A DNA stretch of 64,000 nt from Heliocidaris erythrogramma. Lineage: Eukaryota > Echinodermata > Echinoidea > Camarodonta > Echinometridae. This document shows, in pieces, positions 1 through 9,776 of this stretch (position 1 is the first letter of the stretch; each line of letters starts with the position of its first letter). Under the pieces are notes generated by a model. That model was not told where the DNA came from, did no database searches, and worked only from the letters and a program-made list of their open reading frames with translations. The stretch spans positions 14,737,174 through 14,801,173 of the forward strand of contig CM046853.1 in assembly GCA_025617745.1 (NCBI GenBank), read 5' to 3'. A program made the translations under genes and the position numbers.

Positions 1-46
1 AGCCGTATTCAAACTGTATAGTGTGTGCGTCAATGGGATTCGGTTT

Positions 47-248
47 GCACAGGCGAGTGAATGGAGCGTTTCTGTCTCTAAGTGAATGGCCGACCCTATC
101 CAAATAAGAGGCTAACGAACGAGAGACAGAAAATTTCGGTCTAAGCCAGACCTAGACCGAAATTTTCTGTCTCTCGTTCGTTAGCCTCTTATTTGGATAG
201 GGTCGGCCCTTCACTTAGACAGAAACGCACCATTCACTTGCCTGTGCC
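47..248. repeat. Foldback inverted repeat (family A)
   Basis: Arms at 47-143 and 153-248 are near-perfect reverse complements separated by 9 bases. Each arm carries the same blocks: TTGCACAGGC, a TTTCTGTCTCTAAGTGAA-like block, GAGGCTAACGAACGAGAGAC and TTTCGGTCTA. The same arm sequence recurs singly at about 473-590 and in both orientations inside 2937-3360, so it is a dispersed family and not a one-off hairpin. No ORF or transposase is visible. It is probably a non-autonomous foldback element. Confidence 0.75.
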
Positions 249-600
249 AACTCACTGTCAGGCGCTAGACAGTAGGCATGTCGTTTTTCAAAATCGTATT
301 ATTCACATTTTAACAATATTTTTGTAAATTAAATAGATTAGGCCTAGGCCTAGGCTCTATACTTAAACAAACATGTTCAACTTACCAATTTGACTGTTTT
401 ATTCCTTTTTGCTCCTTTTTCAGGTAATTCAGGGTCCAAGGTTTTCTCCGTTTGAAAATCTTTCAAGTGTTATAGTGTGTAAGTCAATGTGCATTCGGTT
501 TGCACAGGCGAGTGTATGGAGCGTTTCTGTCTCTAAGTGAAGAGCTAACGAACGAGAGACAGAATTTTCGGTCTAAGCCAGACCTAGACGGAAAAATCTG
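249..600. repeat. Family A composite repeat, second unit
   Basis: From about 320 (ATTAGGCCTAGGC) through CTCCTTTTTCAGGTAATTCA at about 410 to the arm at 473-590, this stretch matches 3095-3345 block by block. The matching blocks include TTCAACTTACCA, AGGGTCCAAGGTTTTCTCCG and the GTGTGTAAGTCAATGTG start of the arm. It is therefore one half of a dispersed composite repeat. Confidence 0.65.
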
Positions 601-2189
601 TCTGTTTGGAGAAGTTATAATAGTTAATACTTTAACATTTTCTGACTTTAGAGGTTCTTCTCCAAGACAGACGGAAGTCTTCCATAGCCATAGGCATCGT
701 AGTCGAGTAGGCATCGAGTGAGCTTAATCACTGTCCCTATGGACGTACGGGTGAGGTGCCTCACCCCAACCCGTAATTTAAAATATGAAGTCGTAAATGA
801 AAACAAATACACAGAATGTAGGCCTAATGATTACCATATACTTAGTATCATGCACCCACCTGCGTTTTGAAATAATCCAAGATTTATATGAAATTAACCT
901 CAATTTGCCATGTTGTCAACAGGGTTTCGCAAGTGAATTGAGGCGAACGGAATACTATATAGCGAACGCGCGTGTACGCGTACGTAGGTCCCAGCTCAGC
1001 ACTCAAATGCAGTCAAAGTTGATAACTTTGTTTCACCGTATTTCGATAAAAATATTACAAATACCACGCAAGATAATCTCATAGACCTTACTTAAACTGC
1101 AATAAAAATTCATAAACTTGCATGAAGGGGGATGAATTTTACGATTTGAATATATCCGATGAAAAAAACAAGAATATTATATCGAGAACGATCGCGAACA
1201 ATCTTTTCTCCCATGTTGAAGCACTAATGCGCGTGCACAATGGTGATTGTCACCAGATTGACACTCCGATTTTCGAAAGACCGGCACTGAGAAAAGATCG
1301 TATGTGACATTCTATCACATTTTTTTATGCCAAAGAAATATTGAAAACGTACAAATTATCACTCCTATTGCAAGTTTATTCATGTTCATGTAAGTATGCG
1401 TAGAGTTGGTCAAAGCAAACGTAATGCATAGAGTGTGTACCTCCTCCACGACGAGCCGAATATCTGTAGCACCATAGGGAAACACATAGAGATGGACCCC
1501 AACAGGAGTGGCTGTGGCAGACTTCGGTCTATTTAGGAGAGGGATTCCGTGAAGCAAGACGTACATGTAGTCTCAGCGGAGCATATATCCCCAAACGAAA
1601 TAGACTGATTTTTCGGTCTAAGCCAGACCAGGTGTCTGACAAGGACACATAGACTTTCATTGCGACACCCCTCACTGTCACTAAAAACAATGTACAAAAT
1701 TAATTTAAAATGTATGTTAAACCTCCAATTTTACGTTACACTCTCATGAAATCGATTGCTTGGATGGATTTGTCGAACTTGAAGTTCAATCCCGAGCAAG
1801 CCATCAGGCAATGTCCACAGGGTATAATATTTCAACTTTTGACCCCTAAAACCTGTCCATCACTTTCAAAAAGTGCAGCGCGATTACATTCTGCCATTCG
1901 ACTGTAGGCAGATGATGCAATAAATCATCGTTTTTGGTAAGTTGTAAGTTGGTTAACTAAATTTAACTTAATAAATGCAATCAATCAATAGTTGAAGTTT
2001 TATATTGTTTAATTTTTAGATGAAAAATATATGTAATTTCAGCGAAAAGCATGTACTGTAGTCGCACTTTTGTAGTTGTGGTTCGCAACGCTAGAGAATG
2101 GGCAGGTCGTACAGTGCTGTCGCAAATCGACAGTGCTGTGTATAATTGCTGTGGATTTAAATTTTATTTTTGATTGGCTTTCATCAATC
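601..2189. other. Intergenic, no gene recognised
   Basis: A small match to the family A arm lies near 1607-1630 (TTTTTCGGTCTAAGCCAGAC). Short open frames exist, for example 61 codons at 1122-1307, but they show no recognisable domain, splice context or codon signal. I see nothing else. Confidence 0.4.
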
Positions 2190-2462
2190 CAGTTTTGATC
2201 CGGGTATATTCCCCGTTGACGGGGGTGGCCGGATTTACCTCACTTTGTAGCAATCTTTCTCACACCCGCCCTCCATCTCACATGATTCTTGGCATCTTCC
2301 CTCCTTAAACCAACTCCACTACACTCCTCCTCAACCTGTTTTTTCCATGTTTTCCTCGGTTGTCCTCGCTTCCTCGGGCCCTTCACTTCAAACTCCAGAG
2401 CTTTTCTCAAAATGTGCCCGTCCTCCCTTCTCAGCACATGCCCATACCATCTCACACCATTT
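2190..2462 (-). mobile_element. 3' end of an APE-type LINE (C-terminal fragment)
   Basis: The minus-strand frame 2455-2240 reads MRWYGHVLRREDGHILRKAL and continues with GPRKRGQPRKTWKKQVEE and a VRWRAGVRK tail. This RWxGHVxR...KGxRxRGRPRxxW signature is typical of the C-terminus downstream of the reverse transcriptase in many animal non-LTR retrotransposons. The catalytic domains are absent, so the copy is a 5'-truncated relic. The clade cannot be set from this piece. Confidence 0.75.
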
Positions 2463-2796
2463 TATTTTTTTATTGCCTGTTGGGCATTCCAATGTTTGTT
2501 TGAACATTCCAGCAATTAATGATCGAGTTCATGGTGTGTTACTGAGTGTAACTATAATAAACCCAAATATTATTATTAATGTTAGTTATTAATATTAGAT
2601 CAAACTTTTTAGATCTCAGTATAAATTGTCAGTAATGTTTGATGTAATGTTGACAATTAACTAAATGATGAAATTAAAAAGTTGTCAAAGACAAAGTTTG
2701 AAGTCTGAGGCGGCGTATTCTGAAAACTATGTTAGAGACTCTAATGTTCGACTATGTTAAGTTTTATGTTTATAGGAAAACGAATAGACACGTTGT
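2463..2796. other. AT-rich intergenic sequence
   Basis: No coding or repeat structure is recognised between the LINE tail and the foldback element. Confidence 0.4.
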
Positions 2797-3540
2797 TTTT
2801 CCATAGCCAAGGTTCATAATTTCAAAGGTTCATTTTTCCAAGGTTTGTTACTGCGATGGTTATAATTCAGAAAATGCAAAAGAGTTCATATTTCCGAAGG
2901 TTCGTCATTCCGAAAAGTTATGTAGATCTACTCTAGATCTAGACCGAAAATTCTGTCTCTCGTTCGTTAGCTCTTCACTTAGAGACAGAAACTCATCTCT
3001 CTGCTGTTCAAACCGACTACACGCCGACTTGTAGTTGGAAAAATCGCAATAATTTGATATTTCTTTATATATCTAGATCTACATATTATTGAATTGGTTA
3101 GGCCTAGACTCTACTATTTAAGGAATCGGTTCAACTTACCATTTTGACTGAATAATCCGTTCAAAGCTCCTTTTTCAGGTAATTCAGGGTCCAAGGTTTT
3201 CTCCGTTTGAAAATCTTGCAGCTGTATTCAAACTGTTATAGTGTGTAAGTCAATGTGTATTTGGTTTGCACAGCAGAGTGATACAACCATTTCTGTCTCT
3301 AAAAGAAGAGCTAACGAACGAGAGGCAGAATTTTCGGTCTACTCTAGATGTAGAATGTAGACCTACATGTACAGCTCTATTATATTTTCAGAATTGCGAA
3401 CCTTCGGAGTAGTGCATCAAATGTTCGGAATTATGAACCCTATTTCATTTTCGGAATCAGGAACCCCCTGCTATAAAGTGCTATGGGATATTTTTGTTTT
3501 GTAATTATGAAGCTTCAGAATTCTTAACCTTCAGATAAAC
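2797..3540. repeat. Foldback element (family B arms with family A core)
   Basis: The left flank (about 2808-2925) holds degenerate units such as TTTCCGAAGGTTCGTCATTC. The right flank (about 3388-3540) holds the reverse complement type, such as GAATTGCGAACCTTCGGA. Between them, 2937-3010 and 3237-3345 are inverted family A arms. The locus is a nested inverted-repeat structure without an ORF. The same outer arm family occurs at 29395-29635, 33900-34075 and 46060-46350. Confidence 0.65.
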
Positions 3541-3549
3541 AAGTTAGTA

Positions 3550-3568
3550 CCCCCCCCCCCCCCCCCCC
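3550..3568. repeat. Poly(C) run, 19 nt
   Basis: Nineteen consecutive C residues, the longest of at least fourteen G or C homopolymers of 11 or more bases in the window. Confidence 0.95.
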
Positions 3569-3867
3569 TCAAGGAGATTGATGTCAATTGTCATAACAAC
3601 TGGAAATTGCACGGAATATTATTGATGCTTGCGCAGGTATCTCTTTTGACTTTATGAGAATGTAGCCAACTTTGCGCAGACATTAACCAATGACTTGATC
3701 TAATTTTGATTTGTTATGACAATTAAATCGTTCCATCAACTTAAAAGATGCCAGGTGTTCATAAATTTGTTCTCATTTTGCTGATTCAAAGTTCCAAACC
3801 ATTGATATAGACCAGGGCTTAAAAATTAGAATATACTGCATTATAAGCAATTCACTATTAAATTTAC

Positions 3868-4460
3868 TTGAAGGGCAATCCAACCTTGGTAATAAGATGA
3901 TTTGTGTGAACGCAGAAAAATAAGAAAAACAGGATGATGAAAGTATGAAAGAAATCGGACAAGGAATAAGGAAGTTGTGGATGTTTGAAAAATGACATCA
4001 CTACATGTAGATGCGAATCTCAAATTGGCAATTTGGTGAGTCGATCGAGACATACTTGAGGACAACTTTCCTGTTTGTCAGACACAGAAATTTCATTAAT
4101 TTGCGGTTTTCTCTGAAGCACCTTTACCCTCGGGGCATGTACTCAAAATATATGGGAGATATTGTAATAGGTCCTCATGAAAGAAAAAGATCCTACTGAG
4201 TAAAACATTTTGAAAAAAAATGACATTTTGGTCATTTTTGTATGTTGGAGCAAATTGGGGAGTTGTCCACAGCTACATCATAGAGACATTATCTATTTAG
4301 CCAATTTGAAATTCCCATATTTAAAGTGATTACAACTTTCAAAAATTCATAACTTGTTTATTGCTTGTCCGGTTTCATTCAAACATTCACCAATCTGCTT
4401 CTCTGATTTTTCCTCTTTTTTTTCAGAGCAATTTGCCATTAAGGTTGGATTTTCATTTAA
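3868..4460. mobile_element. Kolobok-type MITE, copy 1
   Basis: The left end TTGAAGGGCAATCCAACCTT and the right end AAGGTTGGATTTTCATTTAA are inverted and flanked by TTGA/TTAA. The interior continues as a long imperfect inverted repeat (ATCGGACAAGGAATAAG-type on the left, TTATTGCTTGTCCGGTTTC on the right). It is about 0.6 kb with no transposase. TTAA targets and AGGG termini fit the Kolobok superfamily; piggyBac is the alternative. Confidence 0.7.
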
Positions 4461-4652
4461 AGTTGATGTCACAGTGATCAGTCAAGTTGATGCTTCAAGG
4501 GAGTCCTGATAACTCCCCTTTGTTACATGTAGTCAGACCACTAGAAAGTCAATGTTTAGATCACCTCCCATCTGCTTTTGTGTATATATGTAGATTATAA
4601 TTTTAGATGGAGTCTGCCAGTCTGGACTATATTGTTCAGCCCATGTGTGGCA
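4461..4652. other. Spacer between MITEs
   Basis: Short unique sequence with nothing recognised. Confidence 0.3.
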
Positions 4653-5193
4653 TTAAAGGGGAAGTCTACCCTAATTACAAAGTTGGTTTCAAAAGAAGCA
4701 AAAAATTTAAAGAACAGCTTAGTGCAAGTTTGAGCAAAATAAGATAAGAAATAAGAAAGTTATGACCTTTTAAATTTGTAATCAATGAAACGCAAATTGG
4801 CAACTTTGTGACGTATCTTGAGAGCTCCTCTCCCATTTGCCCTGTAAAGAAAAAAATCATTAATTTCCATCTTTTTTAAAGAAAATATTCAATCATACTT
4901 GCACTTTAGATATGTTTTTACAAATGTACACAAAAGCTGTATGAAACATAGTTATTCCTTCATCAAAATAAAGAACATTAAAATTTATGAAGTTTTCTGT
5001 ACTGAGCAAATGAGAGAGGAGCTTGCAAAATACGTCACAGGGTTGCCAATTTGTGTTTGATTGATTACAACTTCAAAAATCCATAACTTTCTTATTTCTT
5101 ATCTGATTTTGCTCAAACTTTCAATGATCTGTTTCTCTCATTTTTCCTCTTTTATTCAAATTAACTCAATACCAGGGTGGACTTTCCCTTTAA
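4653..5193. mobile_element. Kolobok-type MITE, copy 2 (different subfamily)
   Basis: TTAAAGGGGAAGTCTACCC at the left and GGTGGACTTTCCCTTTAA at the right form terminal inverted repeats bounded by TTAA. Inner arms match too (AAATAAGAAAGTTATGA against TCCATAACTTTCTTATTTC). It is about 540 bp with no coding capacity. Confidence 0.75.
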
Positions 5194-5422
5194 ATTCACA
5201 ATTTTGGAAATAAAATTACGCACAGTATAGCAGCTAAGGATTTTTTCATTATAACATATTTAAAAAAAAAAAGAGGGGAACCCCACACCCTTACCAATAT
5301 TAACTGAAACAAAGTATTCATCTTGTTTCTTTTCCTTTTTATCCACAGAAACCACTAGATCTGTGTAAATCATCTTTCCAAACTTGACAGTTTTCCATGA
5401 TTTCAAGCTCCAAGAACAAACT

Positions 5423-6457
5423 ATGATTTTCATCAAGCGACTTGCGATACTGGATGTGGGATCCAAAGTCCTGTCTGTCCTTCTTTTGACTTTGCAGGCA
5501 GCCCTCCTTGACCATTTCTTCATTAAATTTGACAAGGGGAATCCTGGAAGATGGGTGTGGATAGGTGCTGATATTGTGATCGTTGCAATCTGGATTGCTG
5601 GTCTGGTGCTATCCAGTAGAAATGTTCATTCAAAGGAGCCACTGGAGTCTCCCAGACAAAGTGGCGTGAAGAAATGCTTAACCATCATTGCTGGTGAAGT
5701 ACAGTACGCTTATTTTTCATGGACATTTTACAGCATCATCCTGGTTGCCAAAGTGTGGTACATGTTTGGTGAATTTGCAGAGAATTTCAAGAGCACTGGT
5801 TACTATAATGTGACACACCAGGCCAAAGGGGTTGTCAAATTTCAAGATAGCGACATCTATTCATCAACTTCAATAAAAATAATTCTCTCCCTCACTGGAC
5901 CGGTATTTCTCCTCCTAGCTTACGCACACCATGATGAAATTCACAACTCAAAATACAAGCTACTGATGGAGAAGCTTGGAACCACTGCCAGCATTGATGT
6001 TCTTGACAGTCTCATGCTTCTTGGACTACTGTTTATAGAGGATACCCATATCATATTGACATTCAACCTTGACCATGCCATCAAATTCTTCACCTGCTGC
6101 TGTTTTGTTCTTCCCATACTTCCCCTCTTTATCCTACGCATCATTGGTCAGCGGAAAGCAGAGGAAAATAACTTCAGGATTATCCTTGTTGTGAACTCGG
6201 CTGTTTACCTTTTCCTTGTAAATTTTCCATTTTTGTGTATTCGTTGTTATTTGTGGTTCAAGCATGATGTTGATATATCTACATTTATTACTAAGAATGT
6301 AATGAGTTTATTCAGAGGTGCTTTGGATGTATACAATGAGATCAGACAGTGGCTGAAATCCAAGCAAGCTGGTGGTGGTGGCGGTGGAGTCACCACTGAA
6401 GGAACTGAAAGCGAAGAGCCTGGTATTGAATTATCAGATAAACCAACCAATATCTAA
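5423..6457 (+). CDS. TMEM121-family multi-pass membrane protein
   Basis: Single-exon frame encoding 344 residues from the ATG at 5423, with TAA ending at 6457. The frame is open back to a TTG at 5384 with an in-frame TAA just above it, so 5423 is the first Met unless an upstream exon splices in. About six hydrophobic segments are visible, including VWIGADIVIVAIWIAGLVL, YSIILVAKVWYMF, IILSLTGPVFLLLAYA, FFTCCCFVLPILPLFILRI and VVNSAVYLFLVNFPFLC. The order and spacing resemble TMEM121: an N-terminal helix then LLDHFF, a SLTGPVFLLLA helix, a DxLDSLMLLGLL segment, a double helix, and the ITKNVMSLFRGALDVYNEIRQ tail block, which parallels the FVGKNVVAL motif. The tail is Gly-rich, then acidic. Vertebrate TMEM121 is also intronless in its coding part. 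Function is poorly known in the family. Flanking MITEs on both sides are unrelated. Confidence 0.8.
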   Translation: MIFIKRLAILDVGSKVLSVLLLTLQAALLDHFFIKFDKGNPGRWVWIGADIVIVAIWIAGLVLSSRNVHSKEPLESPRQSGVKKCLTIIAGEVQYAYFSWTFYSIILVAKVWYMFGEFAENFKSTGYYNVTHQAKGVVKFQDSDIYSSTSIKIILSLTGPVFLLLAYAHHDEIHNSKYKLLMEKLGTTASIDVLDSLMLLGLLFIEDTHIILTFNLDHAIKFFTCCCFVLPILPLFILRIIGQRKAEENNFRIILVVNSAVYLFLVNFPFLCIRCYLWFKHDVDISTFITKNVMSLFRGALDVYNEIRQWLKSKQAGGGGGGVTTEGTESEEPGIELSDKPTNI

Positions 6458-6607
6458 AGGTAATATACCAGAATATTTTGCATCCTTTAGATTGGCCAGA
6501 ATTAGTTACATATAGGTCAAAAATTAGATAGACCTGTCTACAAAATATGTGAAATATTTTAAATCTAAATCTAAAGGATTTGAAATGTAACATGAGGTTG
6601 GTTGACT

Positions 6608-6613
6608 AATAAA
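6608..6613 (+). terminator. Polyadenylation signal of the TMEM121-like gene
   Basis: AATAAA in GACTAATAAACC lies 150 bases past the stop codon and is the first canonical hexamer downstream. Confidence 0.5.
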
Positions 6614-6729
6614 CCTTGTTCTTAATACCGCTAATTTTTATATCCAGTATGGTTTAATGTAGATATCATATTGTAGTACTATCTCACAAGTCCCAGTTTG
6701 TAGCTTTTTCACCAATTTGGCTTCTTTAC

Positions 6730-7302
6730 TTAAAGGGCAATCCAACCTTGGTAATATGATGATTTGCGTGAAAGCAGAAGAATTAGAAAAACAGGATGGG
6801 GAATGTTTGAAAGAAATCGGACAAGGACTAAGTAAGTTATGGATATTTGAAAAATGAGATCACTACATCTATGCGAATCTCAAATTGGCAATTTAGTGAG
6901 TTGATTGTGACATTTTTGTTGACAACTCTCCCGTTTTTCGTACACAAAAATACCATTAATTTGCGGTTTTCTTTGAGGCGCTTTTACCCTCAGGGCAGGA
7001 CTCAAAATATATTGGAGATAGCATATTATTATAGGTCCTCATTAAAGAAAAAGATCCTACTGAGTAATACATTTTGAAAAAGTGACATTTTAGTCATTTT
7101 GTGTGTTGGAGCGAATGGGGGAGTTGTCCACAGCTACATCACGGGTGACATTGCCTATTCAGCCAATTTGAAATTCCCATATAGTGATTACAACTTTCAA
7201 AAGTTCATAACTTTTCATCATTCAAACTTTCATCAATCTGCTTCTCTGATTTTTCCTCTTTCTTTCAAAGCAACTTGCTATTAAGTTTGGATTTCCCTTT
7301 AA
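6730..7302. mobile_element. Kolobok-type MITE, copy 3
   Basis: TTAAAGGGCAATCCAACCTT at the left and AAGTTTGGATTTCCCTTTAA at the right, both ending in TTAA. The interior matches copy 1 closely (GATGATTTGCGTGAAAGCAG, GAAAGAAATCGGACAAGGAC). Non-autonomous, about 570 bp. Confidence 0.78.
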
Positions 7303-8122
7303 ACTTGTCATCTTGTAAACAGGAGTTTCTCATTCATAATTCCCACATGAGATTGGAGTGACATTTTTATCATGTGTGTGGCAATTTCTCTCACTGAATA
7401 GCAATATCAATTAATGTCTTTCTTTGATACTTTGATTTTCATTACCTCATGTGCAAACATGTACACACGGAGAGTTCATTTTCTGTTTATTTAATTAGGT
7501 AGTAGATTATAAGTTTTTTGCAGTTACTGGAGTAAAATTTGAGGTTAATTTTTTTGGAATTTGGGATTGATGTTACTAGAACTACAAATCATAGTAAAAT
7601 GTTTCTGATGTTTACTTGTATAGATTATTTCTGAATACAAAAATGATAAATTTGAAATTGATTAGTCTGTTGTTTTCATAATGGACTTGTACACTGTGAT
7701 GATTATTACCAATTTGAAGGGGAAAGAAATGTCAGTAATACAAAATTGCAGAGGTTGGTACTTAATATATTATAGTATCATTGTTTAGTTTGATGAGCCT
7801 AATGAATATCATTTTTTAATTTTTTTTTGGAAAACTTATTCATTTTAATAAAAAACAAAACAAAACATGTACAACTACTTGTCTTTGCTCATGTATTACA
7901 TACAATGGGAATCTGACACTACAACCTGTATTTACAATCTTGAGGTTCTTGCCAATATTGTCGCAATTGAAATAAAAAGCTTGCATCATAGAATATATCC
8001 ATTTCAAGAGGACACGTATTATTTAGATGACAAATAGGAGGAAATAGCCATCACAATTATTTTGATCATAGGATTTCATACTGTAATGAAATGACTGATT
8101 GTGTAGGTGTGGTAAATATATG
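7303..8122. other. AT-rich intergenic sequence
   Basis: No exon, RNA gene or clear repeat is recognised. A short AAAACAAAAC run lies near 7850. Confidence 0.4.
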
Positions 8123-8308
8123 TACTGTGGAACCTCATTATAAAGAACACTGTTATACATGTATAACAAACTCTCGTTATAACAAGGTAAATTTGCCGGT
8201 CCCACTTCTTTGTATTCCATTGCTTTCTAGCCCTGATATAATGAGGTTTCAATATAAAGAGGTAATTTCCTTGGTCCCAAGGTGTTTTTATACTGAGGTT
8301 CAACTGTA
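8123..8308. mobile_element. Tigger/pogo-like MITE
   Basis: The left end TACTGTGGAACCTCATTATA and the right end, whose reverse complement is TACAGTTGAACCTCAGTATA, form about 24-bp inverted repeats with TA at both edges. Internal repeats of the AACCTCxxTATAA type occur. At 186 bp it is a short non-autonomous mariner/pogo relative. A relic of the same kind lies near 52205-52300. Confidence 0.75.
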
Positions 8309-8828
8309 CATATATATATGTAGAAAAGCTCATAATACTCTTTCAAAAAAGAAGGAAAGAAAAAATTTTATGTATGTGTAATGTTACTGTAAATATGTAA
8401 ATGTAAATGTATGTAATAGAGGGAGGGAGGGGCGGTAATCCCATTCCTTATTTATATCAATTTAGGAAAGATTTGAAGTTCTTGTAGTGAAGCTTACCCT
8501 TCTATGTAAATTTACATAATGTACAAACAGTGTACAACTTTGAACAAACTCGTGAAAAACTAAGAACATGAATCTTCCATAATAATTGATCTAGTTCCAT
8601 ATTGGCATATGTTCATATTGGCATATGTACATATACATGTACATGTTGTACTGTATATTGCTTTAGTTGAGGAAGGATGCATAAATTAATTACAATTTTA
8701 TGCATACCTCTTATTAAAATGGAAGAGTTATGCAAGACGGCAAAAGGGGTTTCTGTCTTGCTTGGCATATTATATACATGTATGACTATGTACAGTAACT
8801 ATGCAATGAGTAGTCATGCAATAGTATA

Positions 8829-8994
8829 CTATTAATACATGGTTGGGAGTGCGTTGGTGCGATCTGGTAACACAAAGGTTTTTATCGTGGCGTACTATAC
8901 GCACGAGGCGCAAGCCGAGTGTTTGACACCACAATAGAAACCTGCGTGTTGCCAGATCGCACTTACGCACAAACTCACAACCATGTATTAATAG
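8829..8994. repeat. Inverted repeat, 55-bp arms
   Basis: CTATTAATACATGGTTG at 8829 is repeated inverted at the right edge (CAACCATGTATTAATAG). The arms continue with TGCGATCTGGTAACAC against GTGTTGCCAGATCGCA. CpG-richer than its surroundings, with no ORF. Confidence 0.7.
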
Positions 8995-9356
8995 TTTTAT
9001 AAAACGGGTCGGCAATATGATTATGAAGTCTATAAAAATGGTTACGAACACCATAGAAACGCCAAGAGTCGCACAGTCATGGAGGCTGCCATTTGCTTTC
9101 CTGGATGACATCACAGGAGCGCAGCCAACAAAGTCATGCGCGTTTCAGTGCGCGCATGTAATCCCTGCACTAAAATGACAATTAAACTACGCGATTTCAT
9201 TGCGTTTTATGTTTGCATGCACCAGAGGTACATGTACGCGTAGCTCAGCCGTGCTTTAGAGCCTTTTTGACGTGTGTTATCACTTTTTTTTTGCACGGTC
9301 ACGTGGTGTTATTTGACCAATCAGGATGGCTACATTCTTCAACCCGTTTTATAATA
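8991..9356. repeat. Abutting inverted-repeat element
   Basis: ATAGTTTTATAAAACGGGT at the left is mirrored by AACCCGTTTTATAATAG at about 9341-9356. The interior includes CCAATCAGG and GTCACGTGG near the right arm. It looks like a MITE that shares its left edge with the 8829-8994 hairpin. No target-site duplication was settled. Confidence 0.5.
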
Positions 9357-9730
9357 GATTATAACTGGCCATTTGAGGAAGAAGCATTCATAAATTTGTG
9401 AACATGTGTTTTGCAGACAAGCTAATGAAGTCATATTGATTGAGGAGATTTTCCATTCAAATATGTAGGGAAGAAGGAAGTCATAGATTTTTAGAAGTTT
9501 GTGGTAGTTTGCCTGTTTTTTTTTGTTGGTTGTTTATTCTTTTACTAATTTTCATTGTTGATATATTTGAAGTATATTTTGCTGTTTTTATCACTACCTT
9601 GTCACTGCCTTATGCTGTTTATAAAACTTTTTAATTTTTTTTATTTATTCGTGAACCTGTGCATACTCATTCTGCAGGGGTTTTTGGATTCAAGTGTACA
9701 GATTTGACAACTTTTCTTTTGATATTTCTC
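9357..9730. other. AT-rich spacer
   Basis: T-rich sequence before the LINE tail. Nothing is recognised. Confidence 0.35.
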
Positions 9731-9745
9731 ATTTATTATTTATTT

Positions 9746-9776
<31 letters not shown>

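Noticed and set aside
1122-1307. 61-codon plus-strand frame
   Set aside because: Reads reasonably but has no recognisable domain and no partner exon.
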